Source of the DNA: Nymphaea colorata
Taxonomy: Eukaryota > Streptophyta > Magnoliopsida > Nymphaeales > Nymphaeaceae
Direction of reading: 5' to 3'
Assembly: GCF_008831285.2 (NCBI RefSeq)
Contig: NC_045138.2
Span: 186,001 to 250,000, forward strand
DNA: 64,000 nucleotides
This document shows positions 24,677-35,835 of this stretch, one piece after another. The notes under the pieces were generated by a model. It was not told the DNA's origin. It saw only the letters and a program-made list of their open reading frames with translations, and made no database searches. The first letter of the stretch is position 1. Every line of letters starts with the position of its first letter. The position numbers were made by a program, and so were the translations under genes.

Positions 24677-25304
24677 ATGTCTGAATATGAAAATGTGGTT
24701 GTGGGAAAGCTAAAATTGAAAGGGAAGGCATTGGATGTCAAGTCCGGTGGGGTAAAGAAGAAAAAGAAGCACCAGCAGACTGGAACATCACATAATGAAT
24801 CATCTGGAGGTTTTCTCTTCTTAGTTCTTACTCAAACCCCAAATGTTGTCCGTCAACCCTCTCTGGACTTCTTTCTGCCAACTGCAAACTGCAATCTTTT
24901 TATTTAACCAAAGAAATTGGATTCTTGTTGTCCGGCTCCAACTTTTTTTGTGATTTGTTCACTGGAAATTCTGCTTTAGTTGAAGCAGTTTAAAGGATAT
25001 AAATGAGGAGCACCAGTTAGGCAATGAGGGAAATGATCCTGCGTATGATGATCATCTCACGCCAGCAGAGAGGAAATACATAAAGCAGCGGGCCAAACTT
25101 GACACAAAACTGTTGGTGAAACCCTCCAATAAATCACACAGAGTCAAAATTCAGGACTTCAATCAGTACCTAGCAAATCTTGGTGAGCATTATGACATTC
25201 CGAAAGTGGGCCCTGCCTATTTAATGTTCTCGCCAACGAGAAAGTGCCAAAGTGGTATGCTGCTTAACATTGTTCTTTGCGTGCCAAAGTGGTATGCTGC
25301 TTAA
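24677..25304 (+). pseudogene. FAM32A: FAM32A-like gene, apparently broken
   Basis: FAM32A is a small, conserved, lysine-rich nuclear protein linked to the spliceosome. Exon 1 (24677-24809) encodes MSEYENVV, GKLKLKGKALDVK and GGVKKKKKH, the family N-terminus. Exon 2 starts after the acceptor CTTTAG (exon from 24980) and encodes the family C-terminus: DDHLTPAERKYIKQRAKLD, KSHRVKIQDFNQYLANL and EHYDIPKVGP. Two defects are seen. First, after GAAGCAGTT the sequence reads TAAAGGATATA, where the family frame needs AAGGATATA: two extra bases make a stop at 24991-24993. Second, the usual end just after KVGP is lost and the frame runs about 29 residues into a 37-bp tandem repeat. An alternative splice or assembly error could rescue it, but I found none that keeps frame. 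It could still be a gene with an unusual exon 2 start. Confidence 0.8.
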
Positions 25305-25317
25305 CATTGTTCTTTGC
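25244..25317. repeat. 37-bp perfect tandem duplication
   Basis: Two identical adjacent units, 25244-25280 and 25281-25317, both contain GTGGTATGCTGCTTAACATT. Because 37 is not a multiple of three, the TAA in the second unit (25302-25304) is the one that ends the FAM32A-like frame. Confidence 0.95.
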
Positions 25318-26449
25318 CAGATACAACTTGTAATTGCAACAGGCTGGTCCAAGGCACAGAACCCTTATATGTTTCCTTTAGTTGCCAGTTGCAGCCTTCC
25401 ATTTCTGATGCACTGATAACACTTTATCATCAATCATGTCATGCAATAATGACTTCAAAATATGTTATCTCATATTGGTTCTTATTACTCTTTCCATCCT
25501 ATTAAATAAACTGTTATCTAGTCATCTTTCTGTAACGATATGAACAGGTCCGGTATGGTAGTCTATTTGCCCTTGGTTTGAACCTGATTGATCCAAGTAC
25601 TTGACATTTTTCTCATCCGAGCTTTCTAGTGCAGTGGCTTGATCGCTGTTCTGATTTTGGGACATTACCAGACGTGGATTTTCTTGTGAAGTCTACTTAT
25701 ATTCTTCTAAGTGAGGAAGAGGAGCATTTTAACCTACTGCACGGCTGAAAGATGAAGCCCCCACCCTTCCCCTCATGCCCAACTCCATTTATGTTCTTGG
25801 AAAAACTGTGGGAACAATATTTGTTTATGCATTCTTTAGTATCAAAAAATAAGAAAATTATCAAGGAAATGGAAATGTGGTATCAATAAAATATTTGATA
25901 ATGCAAATCCTAATCTGCTGAAAATTTTCTCGTTTCCTGAATGTGTCGTGATAAACTGTGATACATTTAAGACCAAAATCCGTCATTCCCACCATCTATT
26001 TGAATTATGATGACATTGATTGTGCAAATTGATGATGCTTTTTGTCTGATCTGATCCCTTGGATATGTTTTCCGTTCTTAATTACTAGGCCACATACTTC
26101 AGATTCAATTAGTTTGGCGAAAAGTTCGATTCTTTTCCTATCAATTTTTTCAAGCAATGCATGCCGTTGATATTCTCAACCTCTTGAGCAAACAGTGGTA
26201 AAAATATGTGATCTAACTTAATGGTTTCTGTTAAATAAGGCATGAAACGCATGTACAAGTCAACAAAACGCACTGGCAGATACAATCGTTTTGCTGAGAC
26301 CCAAGGAGGAGCCTAAAGAACAAATTTCATGCTTCCCACATGGTAACAATGATAATAACAATGAAAATGGTAAATTATTGTTCAGGGCACATTCATACAT
26401 AATCCCTCTCTCTCTCTCTGTGTGATTATCTGTATCTGCTACAAACAGG
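25318..26449. other. Region between the FAM32A-like locus and the YUCCA gene
   Basis: No recognised gene. A stretch at about 25632-25750 on the plus strand reads as a short open segment ending LSEEEEHFNLLHG then a stop. It could be a decayed exon or 3' untranslated sequence, and I do not recognise it. The right part probably holds the 3' untranslated region of the minus-strand YUCCA gene. Confidence 0.5.
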
Positions 26450-29400
26450 TCATGGTTTTGGTTTTGATACACTTTGAGAGGAAAGCACCACACTGATGTC
26501 CTGAGCTACGTTCTTGGCATCCTCAGCTATTCCATAGAACCCCTTCCTTGAAAAGCCAACACAGTAGAGGCCATTGTTGCCCTTCCACTGGCTTGGCCAG
26601 CCCTCTGCAGGGAAGCCACTTTCATCAAAGAAGCCATCATCATCCTGCACAGAGAGAATGAGGAGATAAGCCGACGAACATGGAGCGAGTATCTCGATCG
26701 AATTGCACCTACAAGTCGACGGGATTAAATAAAAAATGAGGAGATGTACATCTGATATGCAGTGCAATCCTATGAAGCTTATGCAGATTTTCTGAGAATT
26801 CTTATGTGGATGCGATCTCCAAGGTTTAAAACTTAGAAATGTGCTTGTATTAGATTATTTGTTGTAGGTGATCTAGAACTTATGAAATTCTTACTAGTAA
26901 AAATCATGTAAATAAGCCCAACCAAATCCAAGAATTCTCTGAAAGATGTAGCCGGCTAAAATCTTTTTTTTCATCTTTACGGGCGGGGGTAAAATGAAAA
27001 GGGAGGGAAAAAACTGTACGGGCGGGTGAAATTTCACCCGCCCGACGTAAAATGCATCAAACGGGGTGAAATTCACCCCGTTTAACATATAAGCGAGCGG
27101 GTGAAATTTCACCCGCTCGAAAGTCCGAGTTCGCAGCTCGGACTTTTGAGCGGGTGAAATTTCACCCGTTCGACCGCTTTCGATTTTTCACTCTCACGCC
27201 CCGAGCATGTGGTCGAGACTGGGGAGGGGTTTCTGCAGCAAAGCACAAATAAATGGAGGGTGAAGCAGGTGGTGTGGGAATAGCACGAAAGAATGGAGGG
27301 TGAAGAGCAGGTGGTGCGGGAAGAGCACGAAGGAATGGAGGGTGAAGCAGGTGGTGCGGGCAGAGCACGAAGGAAGTGACGCCGATTTCATATCCATCTT
27401 AGAAATCGGGGCTTTACTCTTCTCCGTGGCGCTGGATTCTTCCCATTGACACTGCCGATGGCCTACCATAATCAAGGCTTCTCAAATTTCCCCCAATTCA
27501 AAAACCCTAATCACCCTCAAATAGAAACTGCAAAGACTGCTGGAAAAAGCTCGACTCTATGCAGCCGACTCAGAAAACCCCCAAAATCTATGGTGGATTG
27601 AATGCTCCTGGCTTCACTTGATGTGGAGGATCCATGCAAAATCCCCCTACAGGACACAGTGGTGGGGCGAGAATTCGAGACCTTCATATCAAAAGATTAG
27701 AACACGCTGTGCAACGAAGAAGCAGCAGTGGGGTGAAGCAGTAGAGGATGAAAATGAGAAGGGGAAGACGAAGGGAGCCAGCAGAGGATGAAAATGAGAA
27801 GGGGAAAACGAAGGGAGCCAGCAGAGGATGAAGACGACAAGAGGAAGATGAAGGGAGCTCTAACGGGCAGAAAAGTGTTCCAAGGATTTCGATCACACCC
27901 CTCTTGGGTGATTTGATGAAATGCGATTATTGTCCCCAGATACTCCACCATCTGTTATTGTCCACAGAATGCGATGTGGGTGATTCAATACTCCACCATC
28001 TGCACGGGATAACTGGTAACGAACAGCTTGCTTGCAAGGTGTTCGATAAAATGCCCAAAAGAAGCATCGTCTCATGGAATGCCATGATTGATGGTTACTG
28101 CAAAGTTGGTGAGTTCAATGTGTTGCTTGGGATTTTTAATAGTCTGTTGATGGATGATTTGAAGCCCAATTTGAGCAGCTTAGTGAGCATTACAGCTGGT
28201 CAGTGTGGGTTTCCTGACATTGGCAGGTTGATTCATTGCCACAGGATGAAGCTTGGGCATGAGTTATCGTTGGGCATGAGTTGGATTCAGTATTATGTAA
28301 TTTCATTATGAAAATGTACATTGAGCTTGGGCTTGTAGATTGTGCTCACCTCCTATTCAATTAGAAAGATCAGTCGTTTCATGGATACTTTCATTGAAGG
28401 GTACACAAAGATTGGAAATTTTCATCAAGTTTTCTTGCTTTTTACCAGGTTAAATTTTTCCTGTGCATCAAACGAGATTAAATTTACCACGTTAAATTCT
28501 TCGTGTGCATCAAACAAAGCCTCATATTGGAACAAGGAGAAATTTCATCCTGTAAATTTTTCCAGAAAAATTTACCATGGTAAATTTACCATGTTAAATT
28601 TCACCCGACAATCAAACGGGCCCTAAAGAAGAAGATGAGGATATTCCGCAGTGGGCAATTGCCCACATAGACCAACACACACTTTACATTTATATATTGA
28701 AGCTTCATAGCCATTTTCTGATTCACATATTGCTGCTTCTTAGAAGGTTTGTGAATTTGCGAGATTCAGATTTAAGTAAGTTCAAGTGTTTTGCCACATC
28801 TATTCAGATCTAGTTCTGGATTGGACAATGTCCACAAACCAAATCTTCGCCAAGACAAAGAGATAATCATCATACCTTAAGCCAAGCCTTAACTGTGCTC
28901 TTGTACCCAGTTGCAAAGATTATTGCGTCGAACCGGCGAGTGGATCCATTTTCGAACTCCAGATCACTGCTCCGTATGCATTTCACTCCTGGATACACCT
29001 GCAAACAGATTAAAGATCCAGATTTGGTTACTGTTGTTGGTCGTGGATTTTAAGAGCAATTTGGACGTGGACAGATCCAAATCAAATGTTTGGTTTAAAA
29101 TAAATGCATATGAAATCCATTGTTCATTTAAACAGCAGACCTACGAATTCGGAGGGCCCAACACATACTTATTAAGACTCAGGGTTGCTGGGTCTGCTGC
29201 ATCGGGAGTAGCCCTAAAGCCAAACAACCCACTTTGCGTACCATCTTGCCATAATTGTGCCTCCAACTTTGACCTCTTGACCTTGCCGTGACTTGGTCAA
29301 AGTTGGCGCAGGTCAAGGTCCAGTTGACTTGACTTGACTAGGCTCGCAACGTCATGTTCTTGGTGAGATCTATCTTTGAACTTTAGAGAGAGAAACGAGA

Positions 29401-32237
29401 TTCTTTTTTGTTTTTATTTTGAAACTTGAACCCCCAAAATATCTTCGTGTAATTAACTTAATTAAGCACAACTTAGCTTTGCAAGTAGAGTTTATAGGCT
29501 AACCGGTGAAGGTCGGGTCATCCAACTATTGTGGGCACTATTCTTCTGCACTGCAAATCGTGGATCGTGATGCTTAGTTGGCACGAGCCCCACTCTTTGC
29601 CCCGGTTCCAAAGCAACCATGGACCCTCAAGGTAAAAGGGAAGGGAAGAACTTCAACCTGAGGTTACCTCCTCCTTCCTTCCCCTGTACTACAAAATACA
29701 AAATACCTCTGAGGAGTGTAGCATGACTATTTTGGGCTACTTACTCGTAGAGGGAAATTGATGCACCTTTTTTTGCAAATGAGGAAGTGATACACAAGGT
29801 GAAGGGTAATTGAAACTCTAACACAAATACCAACGGTCCAACATAGCCTTGGACCCTGGGAGGGCATGCACTCTTACTCGGGGCGAGCGGAAAGAAACTC
29901 CCATTCACCATAGTATAAAATTACTATTATTTATCCTTTAGAAAAATGAATTTTTATCAAAAAAATGATTTGGATATAATTAAACTTGAATTGATAATAC
30001 TATTTGGCAACATTAAATGGGCTATACTACAAATTAATGAGCACATACTTTTCTTATACCGAAACTATCTCAGGCACGTTGTCTTATTAATCCGGATAAC
30101 TTATTATGTAAGTTAGAGTAATGGTGCAAAACTTGGTCCTTTTTAACAATATCAAAAACTTAAGTGCGTTTTATGAAACCTTATAACCTATTATTTATTT
30201 CTTTCATAAAAGATGCCTTTGCTAATACTTTCACAGGACCCAAATGTAACTTCTTTGCTTACATTATATTATTATTAATAAGAGAATTAAAGAAATGTAA
30301 GCAAAACCAAAACTTAGTTGGGAATCTCCTTACATTGGCCAATAATTCTGATGAAAATGACGTCTTATCTCGCATTTGCCAGCAACCGTGGTTATCTCGA
30401 ACGTTCGCTTTCCGAGACAGTCAAGAAATTGGACAAACTTGCACTAAAACCAAGTACTTGAGATCCGCGGAATCCCGTGTGGGGCTTGTTTGTCTTGTAC
30501 AAATAGATGACCAAAACCCCAATATCCTCATTCCCTTTGTTTCATTGCATGGCATGAAGACTTGGCATCCGGCCGATCCAGCCCGGCCTTGTAAGAGTGG
30601 GGTTCGGGCTGGCTCGATGTCTGAAACTCAAGTTCAGACTCGAGCCCCATGATCGAAACTCGAGTCGGCTTGGTTACTTAATTCTTTTTTAAATATAAAA
30701 TAAATTTTAATATAAAATATATATTATTAATAAAATAAAAATAATATTTAAATGTCATCAAGCCAAAACGAGTCGCATCGAACCGACTTGGGCCGGATAC
30801 TACCCGGCCCAATGCCCAAGTCTAATAGTATGTTACTCAATTATCAGTTCTAAATTAATAGCACGTTTATCTTGTTGAAGTTTTGATTGCGTGATCTCAC
30901 GTCTTTGGCTTATTTGAGTAACATGATTCGAAAAGTACTGATTTGAAATGCCCTACTTGTTTAATTCGTGATCTTTTTTAGTAAGTTAAAAGTTTTTTGG
31001 CCAGTAATAATAATTCATAGTAAAAGAATTTTAAGCAATTAGAAAGAACTTAGACCCTTCAAATGCACAATAAAATAGTGTAGTTGGGGTTTGACGCAAC
31101 CATGGGATGGAAGCTGTAGTAGCCAGTCTCTATTATTCTAAGCTCATGTGACATCAATTTTCTATATTATAAAAGTAGAGAGGGGCTCATTAATATGTAA
31201 GTTGAGAGCCAGGGGCCAAGCCAAGGTAGGACCCAAGGCTATGACCCTACCTCAAAAAAAAGTTAAAAAACATTACATATATAAATTTTAAAAAAAATTT
31301 ACTTGTTTTATATAAAATTTTGAAAAATGATATTTCAGCTCCTATAAAAGTTAAAAAAAAATAATTCACCCCCCATAAAAATTTCTGTCTTTGCCCCTGA
31401 TGGAGACATCACTAGAAAACACCCAAAGCTGACTAAGCACATTTGGAAATGGAGGAAAAGGTAAAGGGTTTTGGCTACCAGCGATGAAATATTTTTTTTT
31501 TGGAACGAAATAAATAAATTGTACGGGTCCGTGTAGACAACTACCCAGATGACCCCCCACTGGGCTCGGTCAACGCTTTCAAGTGTACATCTGATCTCAT
31601 AGACACGAAGAAGAAAGAAAGAAAGGTAGATCATAGAGCATTAGAGATTGAGACCAGAGATCGATTAACCTGAATGTCGCCGGACTTGATCTTATCGAAG
31701 GTGCCGATATCTACGACCGGATACTTGCCGGTGGTGTCCTTGAGATGGTTCGGCCCCTCCGTGGGTCTAACTATCCCATACTTTGCGGTGTCGCCATACT
31801 TGAGCTTGCTGTGGAGCACTTGAAGGGAATCCACAGTTGAGTAGGGCAGGTACTTGAACAAATGCAGCCCCAGGTTGGCCACCTCTCTTGTAATGATATG
31901 AACCTGAGGGAGACAGGGAATTATAGTAAACAAACTAAGCACTTGAAGGGCGTTTGATGGCCTTCTGAAAAGGTTTCTCAGAATTGATTTTCTTGCAACT
32001 TTAAGGGGGCGTTTGATATATCCAGAATCAAGGAATTTTAATTCAATTAAAATGCTCGCTTGTTAAGAAACTTGAATTGTTCGACAAACATGGTATTTTG
32101 TTTCCAAATCATGAAGCTAAAACCTCAAATTTTGAATCTATTCCAGTTTCTAAAAATTTTCATTCTTGAATCAAAATCCCAAACCATCAAATATCCTTAA
32201 AGATGAACTAATAACATTTGGAATCATTCTAAAATAT

Positions 32238-32271
<34 letters not shown>

Positions 32272-33762
32272 GTCCTTGCAAAAAGTACTTTTCAAAATAA
32301 AGTTTGTAGCTAGAAAAAGCATGAAAAGGTTGCAGTAGTGACGTCCTTTATTGCCATTATTAGTCAACTTGGATGTATAGATTCAATTTCTGACAAAAAA
32401 TTCATTGTTACAAAAAATATGTCAGAAACAGTTCTAGACTCTGAAACACTACGTGACTCTAACCCTTGGAAGAGAGCCATACACGTGTTTGGCCGGAACA
32501 TTTGGCCGGAACATGCAACCAAGTTAAAAATCCGGCGACTCAGCCGAGCTATTTGTGAATCAATGAAAATAGTTATTAATTATTTTGAAAAGAATAGGTG
32601 CACTAAATATATAACATAATTAGGAAGATAAAAACCTTAAAAATTAAATTTTCAGAAAAATTTGACGTCAATCTAAAGGCCCCCTTTGAGTAGTGCCAAA
32701 AAATTTTCTTCACACTCCTACTTTGCTTAAGAGTGTGTGTCACGCAACAGCACTATGAAAGAGAAAGCGTCCGCAATAAAAGCTTAATTTATGAACGTCA
32801 GACATCATAGACGGATACACGCGCATTTAGAGAGAGAGAAAACAATATATATATATATATATATAAAAGAGAGAGAGAAAGAGAAAGAGAAATATGGTAA
32901 AGGAAATTGGAAAGAGAGAAGAAGTGGAGAAGCCCAAAAAACTAAAAGGAAAGCAGTTTTAAGAGAGAGAAAGGGAGTGAACCCTCCTCGGAAAAGTATG
33001 CAGGTTAGACCAGCAGAGGGGAAAACAGGAAAAAAAAACGAGAGGATTACGAAAAGGAACGAAAGCGGGAACCAAACCAGAGAATCAGCCGGAAAAATGA
33101 AAAAGGCAAAGAGAGAAAGAGAGAGAGAGAGCAAGCTGGAACGGTATTGGTACCGGGGCGCGAACGACGAGCGACGCTCTGGCATGGTGATTACAGAGAT
33201 CGAGGGCAATCTCCATGCCGGAGTTTCCCGACCCAACGACCAGAACATCTTGGTCCTTGTACGGCACACCGTTCTTATACTGGCTAGAATGCATCACCTC
33301 TCCCGGGAACCCGTCGAGACCGGGCACGTCCGGAACATACCCTTCACTGTTCTCTCCGGTGGCCACCACAAGGAACCTGGCCCGGTACTCCTCGGCCTCG
33401 CCCGTCCGGGTATGCTTTGCCCGGACGGTCCACGCGCCGGCAGCCCGGTCATAAACCGCGGTCTCGACGCACCGGTCGTAGACAGGCCGGAGATCGAACT
33501 GCTGGACGTAGGCGTCGATGTACTTGACGAATTCGTCTTTGGAGAGGTACGTCGGCGCGGTCTTCGGGTAGGGCAGGTGCGGCAACTCGCAGAAAGTCTT
33601 GGCGAGGTGGAGGTGGAGGCGGTCGTAGGAGTACTTCCGCCACAGCGGCACCGAGCAGTCGTCCTTCTCCAGGATGAGGTTGTCGATGGAGAGCTTGTTG
33701 AGGCATGCCGATGCAGAGAGACCCGCTGCACCAGCACCCACTATGATCACCTCCTTCCACAT
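26450..33762 (-). CDS. YUC: YUCCA flavin-containing monooxygenase (auxin biosynthesis), intact, 4 exons
   Basis: It converts indole-3-pyruvate to indole-3-acetic acid with FAD, NADPH and O2, the last step of the main auxin pathway. Exons on the minus strand: 33154-33762, 31670-31903, 28876-28998 and 26450-26644 (stop TGA 26450-26452). All junctions are phase 0 and GT-AG, giving 1161 nt and 386 aa, normal for the family. Motifs: FAD site GAGAAG (9-14), ATGEN (134-138), the FMO signature FPGEVMHSSQY (152-162), NADPH site GSGNSG (177-182), and the C-terminal FATGY (309-313) with a conserved GLYCVGFSRKG in exon 4. MWKEVIIVGAGAAGLSAS with the short length suggests the YUC10/YUC11 branch, whose Arabidopsis members act in seeds (family knowledge). 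Exon 1 is much richer in G+C than exons 2-4. Introns of 1.25, 2.67 and 2.23 kb are full of repeats. A TATA box lies about 65 bp upstream of the ATG. Confidence 0.97.
27019..27172. repeat. Cluster of five consecutive palindromes/hairpins in YUCCA intron 3
   Basis: Within 154 bp: a perfect 26-bp palindrome (27019-27044), a 25-bp palindrome (27059-27083), another perfect 26-bp palindrome (27094-27119), a hairpin with a 10-bp stem and 7-nt loop (stem AAAGTCCGAG, 27120-27129 with 27137-27146), and a near-perfect 25-bp palindrome (27148-27172). Three share the core GGGTGAAATTTCACCC, and the second has GGGGTGAAATTCACCCC. The flanking arms differ (CGGGC, AAAC, CGAGC) and stay complementary, so the pairing itself is what recurs. 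Confidence 0.95.
27252..27373. repeat. Tandem repeat, 3 units of 40-42 bp, in YUCCA intron 3
   Basis: Units at 27252-27291, 27292-27333 and 27334-27373 each begin AATGGAGGGTGAAG and end GAGCACGAAGG or a close variant. Purine-rich on the plus strand. Confidence 0.93.
27741..27860. repeat. Tandem repeat, 3 units of exactly 40 bp, in YUCCA intron 3
   Basis: Units at 27741-27780, 27781-27820 and 27821-27860 each begin G(C/T)AGAGGATGAA and end GAAGGGAGC. The third unit has diverged most. It lies just before the PPR fragment. Confidence 0.93.
27985..28452 (+). pseudogene. Decayed pentatricopeptide repeat (PPR) gene fragment
   Basis: PPR proteins bind organellar RNA. The fragment reads GNEQLACKVFDKMPKRSIVSW, AMIDGYCKVGEFN and LKPNLSSL in one frame up to about 28262. 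Typical PPR sequence (CNFIMKMYIELGLVDCAHLLF) then continues in a second frame, and DTFIEGYTKIGNFHQVFLLF follows in a third. At least two frameshifts and an in-frame stop mean it is not functional. It covers only about four repeats, without an N-terminal targeting peptide or the gene's ends. It is antisense to, and inside intron 3 of, the YUCCA gene, between tandem repeats and an AT-rich palindromic stretch, as if carried in by the composite repeat. Confidence 0.85.
28453..28627. repeat. AT-rich palindromic terminal segment of the intron-3 composite repeat
   Basis: It contains a perfect 20-bp palindrome AAATTTACCATGGTAAATTT (28568-28587), repeated GTGCATCAAAC motifs, and a GC-rich end ATCAAACGGGCCCTAA. 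The string AAATTTCACCCG near its right end (28597) is shared with the palindrome cluster at 27019-27172, and ATGCATCAAACGGGG there resembles ATCAAACGGGCC here. This suggests that both are ends of one element of about 1.6 kb. Confidence 0.55.
29000..31669 (-). other. YUCCA intron 2
   Basis: A 2.7-kb intron with no gene of its own. 29270-29350 is a GACTTG/GGTCAA-rich stretch. 30575-30825 is a diverged copy of the GGGTGGGC MITE family, and 31207-31400 is a copy of the CAGGGGCGGAG family. Confidence 0.75.
31207..31400 (-). mobile_element. CAGGGGCGGAG-family MITE in YUCCA intron 2
   Basis: It begins CCAGGGGCCAAGCC and ends AATTTCTGTCTTTGCCCCTG, with the family's AT-rich body including TTTTGAAAAATGATATTTCAG. 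Flanking 8-mers agree at only 5 of 8 positions, so it is an older insertion. Confidence 0.65.
31999..32202. mobile_element. Tourist/PIF-like MITE in YUCCA intron 1
   Basis: About 204 bp with inverted ends CTTTAAGGGGGCGTTTGAT and (reverse) CTTTAAGGATATTTGAT. The TAA/TTA next to the GGGG ends would fit a 3-bp Tourist-type target site, but that is weak evidence. Confidence 0.55.
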
Positions 33763-34414
33763 CCTCTCTTCTTCTTCCCGATTTTGAGATCGAGCTTGCT
33801 CCTCTGGTTGGCAATGGCATCATCATTTATATAGATGTGGAGGGAGGAGACACCTAACTTTCTCAACCATCATGGTGGACTCATCTGGGGAGTCATTATT
33901 CCATTTTAAATGATAGTTCCTTCCTTCGGTTAATTAAATTTAATTCTCTTTCATACTTTTTCCTTCTGAGATCAAAGGCTATTAGTATCCCACGATTTGA
34001 AACGTGTTTTTTATGATCAAATGGGAAACTGCAGTAAAACCAAAATTAGACGATAAGCTGTTGCCGAAATTCACAAACGTCGGCAGAAAAACAAACAGAA
34101 GGAGAAGAAAAGAAAAGAAACAGTGAAGCTAGACCTTTCCCCCTTTGACTGTAAATCCATTAATTTGAAAGCTAATGGCCATTAACATACATGCATATTA
34201 TATATATAAAGTCAAGGTCTTCCCCTTCCTTTAAGCATGGTTTATTTTCTCAAAGAGAAAAAAAAAAAACAGAAAAATGGTTCTGAAAACTATTAAAAAA
34301 GGCTTTTTATTTGATGATCCAGGGCATAGGCTTTCCTGTTACGTTTCCAAGAGTTGACGCCCGTCGAAAGTGGAAACCTATTATTAAAGTTACAACATTC
34401 GGCTAACTTAGCGT

Positions 34415-34457
<43 letters not shown>

Positions 34458-34743
34458 TGGAAACCTATTATTAAAGTTAGAACATTAGGCTAACGTACCG
34501 TTGGTTATATATATATATACTCCTCAAATACACAGTAAGATGTTTGAGGAATACGACTTAATAAACAGTTTTTTTGATCTGGGAGCAATTTTTCTAAAGG
34601 CCAAGTTCCTCGGCAACTGTACTTTGGTGCAGATATTTTGTTAATACAGAGAAACATGGAAGTACAGACATAAATGAAGCTGCGAGGCCATGTGGTTTAA
34701 GTACTTAATGTTTCTGACAAGTTGCGGTTTTCACATTCAGAGT

Positions 34744-34779
<36 letters not shown>

Positions 34780-35335
34780 CCAAAAACAGTGGATATGTGG
34801 TAGCAATTTTCCACAAGGCTATGAAAACGTGGAAGTACAGAGATACATGAGAAGAGGCCATGTGGTTGAAGCACTTAATGTTTCTGACATGTTGCAGTTT
34901 TCACAATCAGAGTAAAAAAAAAAAAAAACTCTAAGAAGAAATTCATAAGTGGCGTTACTGTTTCCTTCTTCCAACATGAAATCTGGATCTTATTGTATCG
35001 GAAGTGATTTGTGTAAGTTTGGATTGTGCAGCATCAGGCATTTCACTAAGTAATATCTTCGCAAATAATCTGCATCGTACACGATATAGGCTGAGGCCCA
35101 CACCGTGGTACAACATGTGCTCCATGTTTTCAGCTGTCGGGAGTCCTTTTCAGGTTTCAATATAGATCAGATTCAGTTGAACCAAGTTGACCCGGTCCAA
35201 ATTTAGTAAGGTCTTGAATTCAAAAACCAAATTTAGTTCAAAACAAGATCTGACGCAAATTTTCAGTGGCATCATCCCATGTGCTTCATGCAATTCACTT
35301 ACCTTTCTTGTTCCGACTACACATATTTAAGACTG
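33763..35335 (-). promoter_or_regulatory. YUCCA upstream region, proximal copy of a duplicated segment
   Basis: This is the natural promoter side of the YUCCA gene. Similar sequence recurs at 49263-50040 and, starting further upstream, at 47190-48880. Shared strings include GAGCTTGCTCCTCTGGTTGG, GGCAATGGCATCATCATTTA, GGTCGGCAGAAAAACAAAC, GTCGAAAGTGGAAA and CATCCCATGTGCTTCATGC. It also has internal tandem copies: GTGGAAACCTATTATTAAAG at about 34370 and 34458, and GGCCATGTGGTT near 34686 and 34857. (AT)n tracts separate the copies. Confidence 0.8.
33825..33833 (-). promoter_or_regulatory. TATA box of the YUCCA gene
   Basis: TATATAAAT on the minus strand, 63-71 bp before the ATG, would give a leader of roughly 35 nt. 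The box is kept in the diverged upstream copy at 49323-49330 (CTATAAAT). Confidence 0.7.
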
Positions 35336-35344
35336 AGTAGTGAA

Positions 35345-35835
35345 TAGGGCTTACTCGAAAAACTCGGCTTCTGCTCGATCGTTTATAAACGAACCGAGTT
35401 CGAGCTTACAAAGTTGCTTAAAACGTCGAATCCAAGTTTTTAGGAACCCGACTCGTTTATACTCGACTCAACTCGCAAACCGGTATTCTGTATAATATTG
35501 TCAAAACTGGTTCTACAAATTACAAGAATTAATGCTTACACACGAGTTAAACGAGTTAATGCTTACATGAGCTAACGTCTAAACGAGTTAAGTGGGTTAA
35601 ACAAGTTGACTTCAAGATCGATTTTGTGTAGTCGAGTCGAGCTCTATCTTGCTATAAGGAGCTCGAATTGAGTTTGAGCCGAGCTCAAGTTTGCTATAAG
35701 GATCTCGAATCTAGTTCGAGCTGAGCTCGAGCTTGCTATAAGGAGCTCGAATCAAGTTCGAGCCAAGCTTGAGCTCTACTTTTTTGAGCCGAGTCGAGAT
35801 CGAGCTGTCCAAATTCGGGCTCCACTCGGCTCATG
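35345..35835. repeat. CGAGCTCG-rich repeat (second hAT-like MITE family, no clear ends)
   Basis: Dense short repeats of GAGCTCGA, GAGTTCGAGC and CTCGACTC, from TAGGGCTTACTCGAAAAACTC to GGCTCATGTGCAGGCTTA. It is the same family as 53895-54302, which has a target duplication, and the fragment 37420-37660. Confidence 0.65.

Noticed and set aside
27252-27373. CRISPR-like spaced repeats
   Set aside because: The units are contiguous with no unique spacers; this is an ordinary tandem repeat in a plant intron.
33294-33826. Other long frames over YUCCA exon 1 (147 and 125 aa)
   Set aside because: They are shadows caused by high GC; none has a family motif.
32791-33834. 347-aa open frame on the plus strand
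   Set aside because: It is the antisense of GC-rich YUCCA exon 1 joined to a purine-rich microsatellite; the motifs are all in the minus-strand frame.
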